This document shows, piece by piece, positions 27,262 through 35,860 of a stretch of 49,633 nt of DNA. Source of the DNA: Planctomycetota bacterium (GTDB lineage: Bacteria; Planctomycetota; Phycisphaerae; Phycisphaerales; SM1A02); NCBI GenBank assembly GCA_022568135.1, contig JADFFQ010000025.1, positions 1 to 49,633 of the forward strand. The letters are read 5' to 3'. The notes below the pieces were generated by a model, which saw only the letters and a program-made list of their open reading frames with translations, did no database searches and was not told the origin of the DNA. A program made the position numbers and the translations under genes. How positions within the stretch are numbered: the first letter of the stretch is position 1; each line of letters begins with the position of its first letter.

Positions 27262-27840
27262 CTATTGCGGTCTCTCCACCGGCACGGCTGTGCTGGGGCG
27301 GACCGTGCCCGGCTCATCGGCCCGCATGGTGTCGAGGCTGTATACGTTGAAGTTGCGAAGCTGCGGCGAGTAGATGTGCAGATTGATCAGGTCTTCGCCC
27401 GCCGGTTGGATGTTGGCGACCTGATGAATATCCGCCTCTCGTGAAGCGCAAACGTAACCCGGATCGTGGTGCTCCGTCGAGGCCGGGTAGATCAGCCCAG
27501 ACGGCGACCGTTCGAAGCTGGTCACCGTGGCGACCCCCTCGATGACGCAAAACGCGCAGCTCGATCCGGCATGATCGTGGATGGGCGTGCGCTGGCCGCT
27601 ACGCCAGCACAGGCAGACCAGCTCGTACCAGTCAGTTTCTTTGACACGGTTTCGCCTGTATCCGTGCTCGCCAAATACGCAAGCCGGCGCCAGATCATCA
27701 CGCGTCAGGTCGAGATCTGCCAGCAGTCGACTCAATGTTGCCAGATCAGCCCGCGTCCCGAGCATGTCCAGATACTCCAGCAGCGGACGGAGCTTGGGGA
27801 ATGAGCCTCTCGTCGCTTTGGGTGTTGTCGCCGGGTTCAT
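27262..27840 (-). CDS. Cysteine dioxygenase family protein
   Basis: The 192-residue cupin has the iron ligands in RTPIHDHAGSSCAFCVIEG (two His) and DIHQVAN (third His). The cysteine five residues after the second His matches Cys93 of mammalian CDO, and the tyrosine of NLHIYSPQL matches Tyr157, so the Cys-Tyr crosslink could form. CDO oxidises cysteine to cysteine sulfinate. Related thiol dioxygenases act on mercaptopropionate. The start at 27840 follows GGAG. The divergent neighbour is a TPR metallopeptidase. Confidence 0.87.
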   Translation of the reverse strand: MNPATTPKATRGSFPKLRPLLEYLDMLGTRADLATLSRLLADLDLTRDDLAPACVFGEHGYRRNRVKETDWYELVCLCWRSGQRTPIHDHAGSSCAFCVIEGVATVTSFERSPSGLIYPASTEHHDPGYVCASREADIHQVANIQPAGEDLINLHIYSPQLRNFNVYSLDTMRADEPGTVRPSTAVPVERPQ

Positions 27841-28001
27841 GACATGCTCCTGCTTGGCCGGAACTCCCCATCCTATGGTTTTATACCTATCCATCGCCGG
27901 AATTGGAAATCGAACGACAGGCATTCGGTTGGCCGAAGGTGAATCGTAGAGACCAAAATCGGGATGCGTTGTCCAAACAATTGCCGATGAAGGAGTTGTT
28001 A

Positions 28002-30746
28002 ATGACCGCGCAAGGATGGATCACACGCGCAAGTAACCTGCGGCTTGTCTTGGCAGCCGGGGCCGGTCTGCTGTGCTGGGCGGGCCGGCTGGCACTTGCC
28101 CAGCAGGGGCCGCTGTTGGTCCCTGAACATGTCGAGCTTCACGCGTCGGCGCGAGCCGCCATCAACGCGGCGTGGTTGACCGAGGCGGAGCGAAGACCCC
28201 TGCGCGTGTTCCACGGCGTTTGGGAGCAGCGCGATCTGGATACACCTCTGGCTCGGGCCGTCGTTGCGCTGAACGCCTGGAACTTCGACCATCCGGCTCT
28301 ATCCGAGGAGTCCGTGGCAGCGGAGATCCGAGCGGAGGCGGAGCTTCACCGGGGCGAGCTTCGACAGGCTCTTGCGCTAACGGAGGGGCGCGAATCCAAC
28401 CGCGCGGCCCGCATCCGCGCCGAGGCGTACGAGGGCCTTGGTGACCATGGCGCCGCCGACATGGCGGTTGAGGCCCCGGTTCGCCAACTGTTGGAAGTCA
28501 GATTCGAGGATCCAGCCGAGCTCACCGAAGCTGTCGGCGCGCTGATCGTGCGAGCCCGGCTTCGGGGTCAACCGGCCCACGACTACCACGCGATGATGAC
28601 CCTGCTGAGCCGGGCACATCAAGACCTGGACCGTCTCTATTGGCCGGCGAAGCTGGCGGAAGCTCGGCTGCTGGTCGAAAAGGACAACGAAAAGGAAGCG
28701 GTCATCGCCCTGCACGAGACGTTGGAGCTCAATCCTCGATGCGCGGAGGCCTGGTTCATGCTCGGCCGGATCGCCTTGAAACGGTTTGACTTCGTCTCCG
28801 TTCGCCTTGCTGCTGACAAGCTGCGGCAACTCAACGGGCAGCATCCCCTGGCCGAGGTGTTGCTGGCTGAGTCGCGATTGATCCAGGATGACCCGGACGG
28901 CGCGATGGACCTGCTGCTGCCGCTGGTGGGTCGCTGGGCGAAGCTGCGGCCGGCACTGGCCCTGGTGGCGGCGAGCGAGGCCTTGCGCTACGACGAGTCG
29001 GCGATGCACGAGGCGCTGGATCGCTATGAACGCCTCTCGCCGGGGAGCGCCGTGCCCTATTTCATCGTCGGACGGCATCTGGCCGTCAACCGCCAATATG
29101 AAGCGGCGGCCGAGATGCTCGCCGAGGCCATCCGCCGCCAGGGGGCCTGGCCGGCGCCTCAGATTGAGCTGGGCCTCATGGAGCTCCAAAACGGGCGCGA
29201 CGACAAGGCCCTGGCCGTGCTCGAAGCCGTCGTCGAGCTTGATCCGTTCAACAAGCGAGCCGTCAACAGCCTGTTCCTGCTGCAAGAATTGGCCGGCTAT
29301 GAGCGAATCGAATCAGAGCACTTCGTGATCCGCTACAAGCCCGGCATCGACGAGGTGACGGCCCAGATGATGCCGGAGCCGCTGGAGCAGATTCATCGCG
29401 AGGTCTCGGCCCGGTTCGGCCACGAAACAAACCGCAAGACGATCATCGAACTGCTGCCGGACCACGAGCGTTTCGCAGTTCGGGTCACGGGAATGCCGTG
29501 GATCCATACCATCGCGGCCAGTACCGGGCCGGTGATCGCTCTGGAAGTTCCGCGAGAGGGTCTGCCCTCAAAGCATCAGGGGCCCTTTGACTGGCTGCGG
29601 GTGATTCGCCACGAGTACACCCACACCATCACGCTCAGCCAGACTCGCAACCGCATTCCGCACTGGCTGACCGAAGCGGCGGCGGTGAGCATGGAGAACG
29701 CTCCGCGCGACTATGAGACCTGCCGGATGCTCGCGCACGCGTATGAGTCGAGGACGTTGTTCGGCCTCGACCGGATCAAATGGGCGTTCGTGCGCCCGCA
29801 GCGCCCGGGAGATCGCGCTTTGGCCTATGCACAGGGGCACTGGATGGTCCAGTATCTCGACCAGCGCTACGGCGAATCGGCGCTGGTGCGGTTGCTTGGC
29901 CTGTACTTTGACGGCGTGCGGGAACAAGAGGCGATGCTGGAGGCACTCGCGGTGACGCGCGATCAGTTCTTCGAAGATTTTCTGCCCTGGGCCGGTGAGC
30001 AGGTCAAGCAGTGGGGCCTCGCGCCGCAACCTTCGCTGGAGCAATTGGAGGACGAGGTTCGTTGGGCTGATCCCGATCTTGCCGCGGCGATGGCGGCGTC
30101 TGGGCAGGCACGACTCGATGCGATCGTTGACATGCTCACCGAGCGCATCGGCCGGCCGGGGGGCTCGCGCTCGCGCCCATTCACCGCGGACCGCTGGCCG
30201 AAGCTCATCCGCCCTCGGGTGGACATCGACGGCGCCACGCTCACTGCGTGGCTTGAGCAATACCCGGATCATCCCGATGTGCTGGAGATGTATTTGCGAC
30301 GCCGTATCGAGCAGACCGGGTCACCTGATGCCTCGCTGGTGCCCTGGCTGGAGCGGTATGCGAAAGCTCGGCCGGTCGATCCGTTTCCGCACCGCAAGCT
30401 CGCTCAGATCTGGCTCGAAAGTGATACGCCGACGCAGGCGATCCCCGATCTGGAGCGGCTCGATCGGACCGAGCAAAAGACGCCGGTGTTCGCGGTCGAG
30501 CTCGCCAGGCTGTACCGCCGTACCGGCCAACTGGACCTGGCCTTGGCCAAGGCGACCCGGGCCCTGCAGATCAATCCCTATCACGCGCCCAACCGTGAAC
30601 TGGCCGCGGCGATCGCCATCGAGGCCGACCAGCTCGAGCTTGGGCGTGAACACATCGCCGCCTTGACCGTCATTGAGCCGGATCGCCCCCAGCACCGCAA
30701 GCGGTTGGCGGCGATCGATCGGCTGATTGAGGATCGTCACCGGTAA
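28002..30746 (+). CDS. Secreted TPR-rich peptidase-MA-type metallopeptidase
   Basis: AAGGAG at 27990-27995 sits six bases before the ATG at 28002, which opens a long signal peptide ending in ALAQQ. Of 914 residues, about 60-450 are helical TPR-like repeats (for example ALHETLELNPRCAEAWFMLG, then AVLEAVVELDPFNKRAVNSL). The catalytic domain carries H537-E-Y-T-H541 and E558 in HWLTEAAAVSME, an HExxH-x16-E zincin resembling peptidase MA (M1-like spacing is x18). More TPR-like helices follow (about 780-900). The protein is probably periplasmic or on the outer membrane. Upstream in-frame starts (27903, 27987) lack a better signal or SD. Confidence 0.8.
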   Translation: MTAQGWITRASNLRLVLAAGAGLLCWAGRLALAQQGPLLVPEHVELHASARAAINAAWLTEAERRPLRVFHGVWEQRDLDTPLARAVVALNAWNFDHPALSEESVAAEIRAEAELHRGELRQALALTEGRESNRAARIRAEAYEGLGDHGAADMAVEAPVRQLLEVRFEDPAELTEAVGALIVRARLRGQPAHDYHAMMTLLSRAHQDLDRLYWPAKLAEARLLVEKDNEKEAVIALHETLELNPRCAEAWFMLGRIALKRFDFVSVRLAADKLRQLNGQHPLAEVLLAESRLIQDDPDGAMDLLLPLVGRWAKLRPALALVAASEALRYDESAMHEALDRYERLSPGSAVPYFIVGRHLAVNRQYEAAAEMLAEAIRRQGAWPAPQIELGLMELQNGRDDKALAVLEAVVELDPFNKRAVNSLFLLQELAGYERIESEHFVIRYKPGIDEVTAQMMPEPLEQIHREVSARFGHETNRKTIIELLPDHERFAVRVTGMPWIHTIAASTGPVIALEVPREGLPSKHQGPFDWLRVIRHEYTHTITLSQTRNRIPHWLTEAAAVSMENAPRDYETCRMLAHAYESRTLFGLDRIKWAFVRPQRPGDRALAYAQGHWMVQYLDQRYGESALVRLLGLYFDGVREQEAMLEALAVTRDQFFEDFLPWAGEQVKQWGLAPQPSLEQLEDEVRWADPDLAAAMAASGQARLDAIVDMLTERIGRPGGSRSRPFTADRWPKLIRPRVDIDGATLTAWLEQYPDHPDVLEMYLRRRIEQTGSPDASLVPWLERYAKARPVDPFPHRKLAQIWLESDTPTQAIPDLERLDRTEQKTPVFAVELARLYRRTGQLDLALAKATRALQINPYHAPNRELAAAIAIEADQLELGREHIAALTVIEPDRPQHRKRLAAIDRLIEDRHR

Positions 30747-30778
30747 GCCGGTTGGGCGCGTGGCAATGGGCGGACGGT

Positions 30779-31621
30779 CTATGGATCGGCCGGCGAGCTT
30801 CTCCGGTGGCTCCTGGCCGCACGGCGCATAATCAAATCCATGAATGAAGGGAACATCGTCATCACAGCAGCCACGGTCCGAACGGTGTGGCTGGTCCACA
30901 CCTCCGGTTTCGGCCGACGAAGGCATCGAACGATGGCCCGCGCCACTCGCTGCGGTGACTGGACGAACCCTCGCCGAGCATGGTCAGGAACGCTTGCCCG
31001 GCCCGCCTCGTGTCCGCTTAGCCGCTGGGCGACCTCGAAGAACTCGGTAGCCGTGGTGATCGGGTACACACTGGAGACGTCGATCGCGTGCGGCTCAAGC
31101 TCGATCCGCATGGCCCGGCAGAGGTGTGACTGCGCCGCCTTGGTCGCCGAGTAGGCGCTGTAGAACGGCAGGGTAAACTTGGCCAGACAGCTTGAGCACA
31201 TCAGCAGATGCCCCGGCCGGCCCTGGGACAGCAGTCGCTGCGCCGCTCGGGTCAACAGTTCGGCCGCAGCAAAGAAGTTCACCTCGAATATCCGACGCAG
31301 CTCCTCATCGGCAACTTCCACGACCGGCTTCTCGAACCCGTAGCCGGCGTTGGCGAAGACGACATCGAACCGGCCGAAGCGCTGTTGAGCCGCATCCAAC
31401 ATGCGAGCAGAGATACGCTGGTCAGTCACATCCCCGACGACGACTTCTGCTTGGGCGCCAGCTTGCCGCACCTGCTCGGCGACGGCGTGAAGCTTCTCTT
31501 CTCGACGGGCGTTGAGGAGGACGTTCATGCCGGCCTTGGCGCACTCGATGGCCGTGGCCGCCCCGATGCCCGAGCTGGCCCCGGTGATAATGATTACCTT
31601 GTTGGCCAGATCGCGCGGCAT
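30779..31621 (-). CDS. Short-chain dehydrogenase/reductase (SDR)
   Basis: The start at 31621 leaves 280 residues beginning MPRDLANKVIIITGASSGIG; the cofactor motif TGASSGIG spans 13-20. NAG (91-93) and the catalytic Ser (143-144) are present, with Tyr157-SAT-Lys161 (SAYSATKAA). The region NARREEKL after the second strand suggests NADP(H). Substrate unknown. The C-terminal 30 residues are basic. Its 3' end converges on the TPR gene with only 32 bases between. Confidence 0.85.
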   Translation of the reverse strand: MPRDLANKVIIITGASSGIGAATAIECAKAGMNVLLNARREEKLHAVAEQVRQAGAQAEVVVGDVTDQRISARMLDAAQQRFGRFDVVFANAGYGFEKPVVEVADEELRRIFEVNFFAAAELLTRAAQRLLSQGRPGHLLMCSSCLAKFTLPFYSAYSATKAAQSHLCRAMRIELEPHAIDVSSVYPITTATEFFEVAQRLSGHEAGRASVPDHARRGFVQSPQRVARAIVRCLRRPKPEVWTSHTVRTVAAVMTMFPSFMDLIMRRAARSHRRSSPADP

Positions 31622-31638
31622 GGCGGATACCCTCGGCA

Positions 31639-32334
31639 GTTTAGCGGGCGGGCTTGCCCGCCGCGTCATCGCAGCGGCGTGAACGCCGCCGCTGAACGTG
31701 TACCATACATTCATGGTCCAGGCATATCACGCGGTCTTCTGCGCCTACGGATTCTGGCTTCCCAATGACCCCCGCGGTTCCTGGTCGGACTTTGTGCGAA
31801 CGTGGGAGCTTCGTCTGTTCGGACCTGCGACCAAGGTCACCACACGACGTTCGGTCGCCGCCAGCCCACACGATCGTGAATTGCGCGAAGTTGCGAAGAC
31901 GGCACTTCGATTCCCGGCTGTAAACTTCAATGGTCATCAAGCGTTGAGTATTGCGCGGGGATTTGCTACCGCATCAACACATTCGGAGTATTGAGTCCTG
32001 GCGTGCAGCATTCTGCCCGAGCACGTCCATGTCGTTGTTGCACGTCATGAACGACCGATTGAAAAGATTGTCGCGCACCTGAAAGCCGAAGCAACGCGCC
32101 AATTGAATGCAGAAGGACGTCATCCGTTGCTCGGCTATACGGAGAGCCCTGGACCAGCACCGTCACCGTGGGCTCGCAAATGTTGGAAGGTCTTCCTGAA
32201 CAACAACAACGACATTCGCCGGGCGATCCGTTATGTGCAAGAGAATCCAGCCAAGGAAGGCAAGCGCCGGCAGGAATGGTCGTTTGTTACTTCGTTCGAA
32301 GGATCGCCTCGGTGGGCAAGCCCGCCCGCTAAAC
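31639..32334 (+). mobile_element. Second REP/RAYT-like unit with 21-bp perfect inverted repeats
   Basis: GTTTAGCGGGCGGGCTTGCC plus one C at 31639-31659 is repeated exactly in inverted orientation at 32314-32334. Next to each end lie further palindromes: GCGGCG-TGAA-CGCCGC near 31674-31689 and GCGACGC-TT-GCGTCGC at about 32343-32358. The Y1 transposase-like gene lies inside. The repeat family is unrelated in sequence to copies A-E. The unit begins 18 bases upstream of the SDR start and ends inside the 3' end of the transposase frame. Confidence 0.7.
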
Positions 32335-32390
32335 GGTTTAGCGGCGACGCTTGCGTCGCGCGCATTAGGTTTGCAACACGCCGGTCTTGA
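31713..32390 (+). pseudogene. Y1 (IS200/RAYT-like) transposase gene with in-frame TGA
   Basis: From ATG 31713 the frame reads MVQAYHAVFCAYGFWLPNDP (the conserved YH..F..YG.WLPNDPRGS start), meets TGA at 31992-31994, and continues in the same frame as VLACSILPEHVHVVVARHER with the HUH motif (HVH) and later IRRAIRYVQENPAKEG with the candidate catalytic tyrosine. The upstream part lacks the HUH motif, so neither half is active alone. A single C-to-T change (CGA to TGA) would explain it. TGA ends many intact genes here, so recoding is unlikely. The last 25 codons run into the inverted repeat, so the natural C-terminus is probably earlier. Confidence 0.75.
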
Positions 32391-34014
32391 ATTCGCCTTC
32401 GATGGGAAATGTGCTTGCGATCCGAAGGGCGAAGATCAATTCCTCTCGCGTCATGTGCGGCTCAATGAGGCGGTCCACCCAGCCGCGTGCGGCCCCGTAG
32501 CGGATGTCCTGTTGCTCGTCATAGGAGGCGGTGATCGCTTGCAGGAGCTGCTTGCGTTGGCGGGCGTCAATCTTCTCGCCGCGGCGCTCACGGGCGGAAA
32601 GATCAATCTCCAAGAGTGTGCTCGCGGCCTGGGCGGCCCCCATGACGGCGAATTTGCTCCCCGGCCAGGCGAGGGTCAGCAGCGGGTCAAACGCCCGGCC
32701 GCACATCGCGTAGTTGCCCGCGCCGTAGCTTGAACCCACAATCAGGGCGATCTTCGGCACGATCGAATTGCTCATCGCGTTGACCATCTTGGCCCCGGCG
32801 CGAATGATCCCGGATTGTTCCGAGTCCCGGCCGACCATGAAACCCGACGTATCATGGACGAAGATGATCGGAATCTTCTTCTGATTGCAGTCCATGATGA
32901 ATCGCGCGGCCTTGTCGGCCGAGTCGTCATAGATGACGGCCGGCAAGTTCATCGATACGGAGGGCCCGGCCTTGCCGCTGGCTAGATGCCTTTGGGTGAG
33001 CTTGCGCTGGTTGGCGACGAGGCCGCAGGGCCGGCCCCCGATGCGGGCGTAAGCACAGATCATCGACCGGCCATACTCGAGCTTATATTCGTGGTAGCTC
33101 TCGTCATCGACGATGCACTCAAGCAGGTCGACCATGTCGTACTGCTCGGTCGGTTGCGACTTGAACACGTTGTACACCTCGTCCGGCTTGCGGTGCGGCT
33201 CGACCGCTTCGAACGGCGGGTCGCCGACGGGGGCCACCGACATATCGGCATGGATGATGGAACGCAGCCGCTTGATACACGCCTCATCGTCCGGCTCGCG
33301 GAAGTCAATGGTGCCGGATACCTGGGCGTGCATGGCGGCGCCGCCGAGCGCATCACTGTCCGCATCCTGGCCGATGGCGGCCTTCACCAGCGCCGGCCCG
33401 GCGAGATACAGGCCGCTGCCTTCGGTCATCAGCAGCGTATCGCAGAGCACCGGAAGATACCCACCTCCAGCCACACAATTGCCCATGATCGCGGCGATCT
33501 GGGTAATCCCCTTGGCCGACAGCACCGCGTTGTTTCGGAAGATGCGCCCAAAGTCGTCGGTGTCGGGGAACACGTCCTCCTGCAATGGCAGAAACACCCC
33601 GGAGGAGTCCACAAGATAAATCAACGGCAATCGAGCGCGCTCGGCGATCACCTGAGCCCGGATGAACTTCTTACAGGTCATGGGGAAAAATGCGCCGGCC
33701 TTGTTGGTGGCGTCGTTGGCGATGATCATGGACAGCTTGCCCCCGACCTCGCCGATGGTCGTCACCAGCCCCGCCGCCGGCGCCCCGCCGTAGGGCTGAT
33801 ACATTTTCCACGCTGCGAACAATCCGCACTCAAACCGGCCCGAGCCGGCGTCGAGTAGGAGGTCGATTCGCTCACGGGCGGTCAGCCGGCCAAGACGGTG
33901 TTGGCGATCTATTCCGGTCGGTCCACCGCCCTGGCGGATCTGCTGAGCTTCGGCCAGGTACTGGTCAGTGGCCCCCCGGAGGGTCGTCGAAGATGGTGTA
34001 CGACGTGTGGCCAT
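32365..34014 (-). CDS. Acyl-CoA carboxylase carboxyltransferase subunit
   Basis: Start at 34014 (MATRRTPS) gives 549 residues with the two crotonase-like halves of biotin-dependent carboxyltransferases: RLTARERIDLLLDAGSGRFE, then NDATNKAGAFFPMTCKKFI, LVDSSGVFLPLQEDVFPD, GNCVAGGGYLPVL in the first half, and VHDTSGFMVGRDSEQSGIIR, IVGSSYGAGNYAMCGRAFDP in the second. It transfers carboxyl from carboxybiotin to propionyl-, methylcrotonyl- or geranyl-CoA. The QEDVFPD and KAARFI motifs resemble the methylcrotonyl/geranyl group, but substrate cannot be fixed by eye. No biotin carboxylase subunit is adjacent. A link to the mutase at 23156 through propionyl-CoA is possible. Confidence 0.85.
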   Translation of the reverse strand: MATRRTPSSTTLRGATDQYLAEAQQIRQGGGPTGIDRQHRLGRLTARERIDLLLDAGSGRFECGLFAAWKMYQPYGGAPAAGLVTTIGEVGGKLSMIIANDATNKAGAFFPMTCKKFIRAQVIAERARLPLIYLVDSSGVFLPLQEDVFPDTDDFGRIFRNNAVLSAKGITQIAAIMGNCVAGGGYLPVLCDTLLMTEGSGLYLAGPALVKAAIGQDADSDALGGAAMHAQVSGTIDFREPDDEACIKRLRSIIHADMSVAPVGDPPFEAVEPHRKPDEVYNVFKSQPTEQYDMVDLLECIVDDESYHEYKLEYGRSMICAYARIGGRPCGLVANQRKLTQRHLASGKAGPSVSMNLPAVIYDDSADKAARFIMDCNQKKIPIIFVHDTSGFMVGRDSEQSGIIRAGAKMVNAMSNSIVPKIALIVGSSYGAGNYAMCGRAFDPLLTLAWPGSKFAVMGAAQAASTLLEIDLSARERRGEKIDARQRKQLLQAITASYDEQQDIRYGAARGWVDRLIEPHMTREELIFALRIASTFPIEGEFKTGVLQT

Positions 34015-34234
34015 GGGCGATGGGTCAACTGCTGAGTGACCGAAAACAGTCAGGATATGCGATCCGATGCTTTTCGGCGGGCTCCGATGGTCCCATCGGC
34101 TGATCATTGTCCTAGTATTATCCAGACGCGGCTAGGAGGCGTGGGCCTCATTGGCCTCAATGCCGCCGATGGTGCCGGCCGGGAGTCCTCCGCCCGCACC
34201 TTGTTGATCTGCGGCTTGAAAGAAGGGAAGTGGC

Positions 34235-35350
34235 ATGCTCGGCGCTTTGACCATCCACCGACTGTTGGAGAAGATGAAGGAAGTTGACGCGTCGGATTTG
34301 CACATCAAGATTGGTTCGCCGCCGGTGCTTCGTATCGCGTCGGCGTTGCACCGTATCGATGCCCCCGTGCTGAATGGGGACGACACGCGGCAACTGTTGA
34401 CGCCGATCATTCCGCCCCACCTCAAGCAGCAGTTCGAGCAAGCCGGCGGCGTTGACTTTTCGCACACGGAAAGCGCCGACGCCCGGTTCCGATGCAGCAT
34501 CTTCCATGCGGGCGGAGGCGTGCACGCCGCCATTCGCCGCGTCAATCCCGTCATCCCCAGCTTCGATGAGTTGCACCTGCCGTCCATATATCGCGAAGTC
34601 GCCGACACCACGCACGAAGGCCTGGTGGTCATCTGCGGCGTCACCGGCTGCGGCAAATCAACCACGCTGGCCGCAATGATCGACCACATCAATGAAACGC
34701 GGCACTGCAACATCATCACCATCGAGGACCCGGTGGAGTATCTGTTCCGGCCTAACCAGTCGTTTATCAGTCAGCGGGAGATCGGCATCGATGTTGCGGA
34801 CTTCCCCCTGGCACTGCGATCGGCAGTGCGGCAAGATCCAGACGTCATCATGATCGGCGAGATGCGGGACCGGGAAACGATGATGGCCGGGCTGCAGTCG
34901 GCAGAGACCGGGCATACGGTCTTCGTGACGCTGCACACCGCCGACACCATGCAGAGCTTCGCCCGTATCCTGGAGTTCTTCCCCTCTAGCGAGCATAAGT
35001 TCATCCGTTCGAGTCTGGCCAACGGCCTGGGGGCGATCATGGCCCAGCGCCTCTTGCCGAGCGTCCGTGACGATGTTGCCCGCGTCCCGGCAACGGAGGT
35101 GCTGCTCAACTCGCCGATCGTGCAGGAAAAAATCCGCGAGGCCCAAGATGAGGACATGCCGGCCATCATTCATAGCTCTGAAGGCGAAGGCATGCATGAC
35201 TTCACATCGAGCCTGGCCCGGCTGGTGGATGAAGAGTGGGTTGATCTGCGGACCGCCGAGCGCTACGCCCCGAACCGTGAAGCGCTGATCAGCAAGGTCC
35301 GGGGCATCGAGGTCGCCGCCGACAAGCTTATCCAGCGGGTCAAGCGCTAA
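34235..35350 (+). CDS. pilT: Twitching motility ATPase PilT
   Basis: The 371-residue retraction ATPase has Walker A GVTGCGKST (135-143), the Asp box TIEDPVEY (162-169), Walker B DVIMIGEMRD (203-212) and the His box VTLHTAD (231-237). It lacks the zinc cysteines of PilB. In place of the PilT C-terminal AIRNLIRE motif it has IVQEKIREAQ, similar but not identical. PilT depolymerises pili for twitching and DNA uptake. It lies far from the pilMNOP-B set. A GAAGGGAAG Shine-Dalgarno precedes the ATG. Confidence 0.9.
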   Translation: MLGALTIHRLLEKMKEVDASDLHIKIGSPPVLRIASALHRIDAPVLNGDDTRQLLTPIIPPHLKQQFEQAGGVDFSHTESADARFRCSIFHAGGGVHAAIRRVNPVIPSFDELHLPSIYREVADTTHEGLVVICGVTGCGKSTTLAAMIDHINETRHCNIITIEDPVEYLFRPNQSFISQREIGIDVADFPLALRSAVRQDPDVIMIGEMRDRETMMAGLQSAETGHTVFVTLHTADTMQSFARILEFFPSSEHKFIRSSLANGLGAIMAQRLLPSVRDDVARVPATEVLLNSPIVQEKIREAQDEDMPAIIHSSEGEGMHDFTSSLARLVDEEWVDLRTAERYAPNREALISKVRGIEVAADKLIQRVKR

Positions 35351-35397
35351 CTCCATTGAACACTTGCATCCGGGAGGCGGAAGCAGCTCGCGGCTGG

Positions 35398-35431
35398 AAA
35401 AAAGGCCCGGCGGTCTGCCGACCGCCCGGCC
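35398..35431 (-). terminator. Intrinsic terminator reading leftward
   Basis: On the minus strand, GGCCGGGCGGTC (35431-35420), loop GGCA and GACCGCCGGGCC (35415-35404) make a 12-bp stem with one mismatch, followed by six T (35403-35398). It would end transcripts from ftsK or from the small ORF at 35489-35530. Confidence 0.75.
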
Positions 35432-35488
35432 ATTGATTCGGAGTCCAGATCACGGGCTGCACCACCGTGCAACGCCGTCGGGGCACGG

Positions 35489-35530
35489 TTACACGTGTAG
35501 CCCTCTGGTACTGCCACACTCTTGATTCAC
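35489..35530 (-). CDS. Candidate 13-residue peptide (small ORF)
   Basis: A GTG at 35530-35528 opens the short frame MNQECGSTRGLHV, closed by TAA. It is preceded at the optimal distance (7 bases) by AGGAGG within a 12-base perfect complement of the 16S rRNA 3' tail. An intrinsic terminator follows 58 bases after the stop. The peptide itself is not recognised. Since no gene lies downstream on this strand, it is not a leader peptide for a neighbour. It may be a true micro-protein, or part of a regulatory RNA whose SD binds ribosomes. Confidence 0.4.
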   Translation of the reverse strand: MNQECGSTRGLHV

Positions 35531-35532
35531 TA

Positions 35533-35544
35533 GATCACCTCCTT
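35533..35544 (-). promoter_or_regulatory. Full-length Shine-Dalgarno (AAGGAGGTGATC)
   Basis: The minus strand reads AAGGAGGTGATC, complementary over all 12 bases to the usual bacterial 16S rRNA 3' end. Most genes in this window have no such site or only a 4-6 base match. It precedes a 13-codon frame. Confidence 0.6.
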
Positions 35545-35860
35545 GCTGCAAAAGAGTTTGCCCAGCCGACACGAGCGTGACCACTCGTCGCCGGGCTCTT
35601 TTCCCCTGGGCGTCCCCAAGGGCTCACCGCCCGGGCCCGCAAAGCCGCAAGCGGCCTACGAGGCCGGTCGTCGCGATCCGCTGCCGCCGCCCAGCGAGGG
35701 GTTCTCCCTCGGTTTGCCGGCCGCTCGCCGCGATACCGGCATTATCGCTTTCTGTCACGGTAGGGCAACAGAAAAATGCCAAAAGACAGCATCGATTTGC
35801 AATGGGGCTTATCGGCCGGCGAGCCTAGCTTACGAGCCCGGTGAATCGCTGGGCATACCG

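Larger units (their letters stand above)
35351..35860. other. Intergenic region between pilT and ftsK with small-ORF/terminator locus
   Basis: These 510 bases lie between the 3' ends of two convergent genes. They hold, on the minus strand, a 13-codon ORF (35489-35530) with a perfect Shine-Dalgarno and an intrinsic terminator (35398-35431). A GCCGCAAGCGGC palindrome lies at 35643-35655. The part 35660-35860 carries an AT-richer patch (35745-35800) that might hold a promoter reading leftward. No tmRNA, RNase P, 6S or SRP RNA signature was found on either strand. Confidence 0.5.

Noticed and set aside
31992..31994. TGA in the transposase frame as a recoded sense codon
   Set aside because: TGA is the normal stop of many intact genes in this window, so a nonsense mutation is simpler.
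35371..35400. GGAAGCAGC near pilT, recalling the SRP RNA tetraloop region
   Set aside because: The surrounding bases do not form the SRP helix 8 and the GGTCAGGTCC part is missing.
35533..35544. GATCACCTCCTT on the plus strand as a fragment of 16S rRNA
   Set aside because: Only 12 bases match and no flanking rRNA helix is present; it reads better as a Shine-Dalgarno on the minus strand.
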